7,053 nt of DNA from Verrucomicrobiota bacterium (GTDB taxonomy: Bacteria; Verrucomicrobiota; Verrucomicrobiia; Limisphaerales; SXQI01): NCBI GenBank assembly GCA_008933045.1, contig WBXJ01000156.1, positions 1 through 7,053 of the forward strand. The letters are read 5' to 3'. How positions within the stretch are numbered: position 1 is the stretch's first letter; every line of letters begins with the position of its first letter. This document shows, piece by piece, positions 6,777 to 7,053 of the stretch. Below the pieces are notes generated by a model. The model had not been told where the DNA came from. It ran no database searches and saw only the letters and a program-made list of their open reading frames with translations. Made by a program: the position numbers and the translations under genes.

Positions 6777-6924
6777 TAGAGTACGGACGCAATTTCTCTT
6801 TTGAACGAGCATTTTAACAGTGGCTGCTTGAATGGTAAAAATACAACAAACCTGGTTACCTAGATTGGCGCAAATGAGATTGTTTGAAATCGCATTGCGG
6901 CACTTTTGCGTTCTGGGTTTGCGA

Positions 6925-7053
6925 ATGGCCCGTTGCTGTGAGGGTAGTGGTCGTGTGCTTCGTTCCGTTCTGATCCCGATCGGTCTTCTTTTCGGAACAA
7001 CTGCGCTTCTTGCTCAAACTTCGGGCGTCATCAATTATCAGGGCCGCGTCACC
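6925..7053 (+). CDS. N-terminus of an exported protein with an INYQGRVT motif, cut by window edge
   Basis: From ATG 6925 the 43 visible residues are a signal peptide, MARCC...RVLRS followed by the hydrophobic VLIPIGLLFGTTALLA, with a likely cleavage after LLA before QTSG. The mature protein begins QTSGVINYQGRVT, a start I associate with large secreted or surface proteins of Verrucomicrobiota and related bacteria; no function follows from it. The frame is open to the window end and has in-frame ATGs also at 6832 and 6874. I prefer 6925 because it gives a signal peptide of normal length (about 30 residues), but no start has a clear Shine-Dalgarno. The rest of the protein lies outside the window. 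Confidence 0.55.
   Translation, partial: MARCCEGSGRVLRSVLIPIGLLFGTTALLAQTSGVINYQGRVT

Larger units (their letters stand above)
6656..6924 (+). other. Intergenic region, AT-rich in its middle, no confident gene
   Basis: This is the longest gap in the window. It holds a small GC hairpin followed by a run of eight A (about 6704-6722), a candidate promoter with TTGACC at 6735-6740, and a CRP-like palindrome at 6761-6776. No intrinsic terminator for the GH32 gene was found: no hairpin is followed by a T-run on the plus strand. The frame of the downstream gene is open from 6832, but 6832-6870 uses AT-rich codons (ATA, TTA, AGA) unlike the other genes here and is probably not translated. Confidence 0.5.

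Noticed and set aside
1..7053. CRISPR array, insertion sequence or toxin-antitoxin pair
   Set aside because: No regularly spaced repeats, no terminal inverted repeats with a transposase, and no small paired genes were found on either strand.

Overview
The window looks like a piece of chromosome from a Gram-negative, heterotrophic bacterium, most likely of the PVC group (Verrucomicrobiota is my best guess, Planctomycetota second). This rests on a secreted GH32 fructanase with an inserted beta-sandwich domain, a DUF885 lipoprotein, nearly absent Shine-Dalgarno sequences, and a C-terminal gene fragment with an INYQGRVT motif after a signal peptide. No marker gene settles the phylum. Five protein genes, one partial gene at the right edge and one tRNA fill almost all of the sequence. 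I see no insertion sequence, CRISPR array, phage gene or integrase.

Left part, minus strand (1-2479): three genes read leftwards, rluE (23S rRNA pseudouridine synthase E), then a lysine 2,3-aminomutase (kamA type), then nth (endonuclease III), which is cut by the window edge just before its iron-sulfur cysteines. kamA and nth are 23 bases apart and probably co-transcribed. The 47-base rluE-kamA gap holds a near-consensus promoter (TTGACA, 16 bases, TATATT) placed so close to the kamA ATG that the mRNA should be leaderless or nearly so.

Middle, plus strand (2552-4396): a DUF885 protein with a lipoprotein signal peptide and metallopeptidase-like histidine/glutamate motifs, divergent from rluE over a 72-base gap.

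Right part, plus strand (4480-7053): a complete tRNA-Leu(UAA) with encoded CCA, followed after only 18 bases by a secreted GH32 beta-fructosidase/levanase whose propeller is interrupted by about 160 residues. A 269-base gap follows, AT-rich in its middle, with a CRP-like palindrome and a weak promoter candidate. The window ends in the start of a second exported protein.

The genes do not form one pathway. The left operon mixes RNA modification, beta-lysine chemistry and DNA repair. The right half is export-oriented: an outer-membrane-type lipoprotein peptidase candidate, an extracellular fructan hydrolase and an unidentified exported protein. No wholly new system is evident. The points most worth checking are the leaderless kamA promoter, the zinc-less aminomutase, the tRNA-GH32 linkage and the GH32 insertion.
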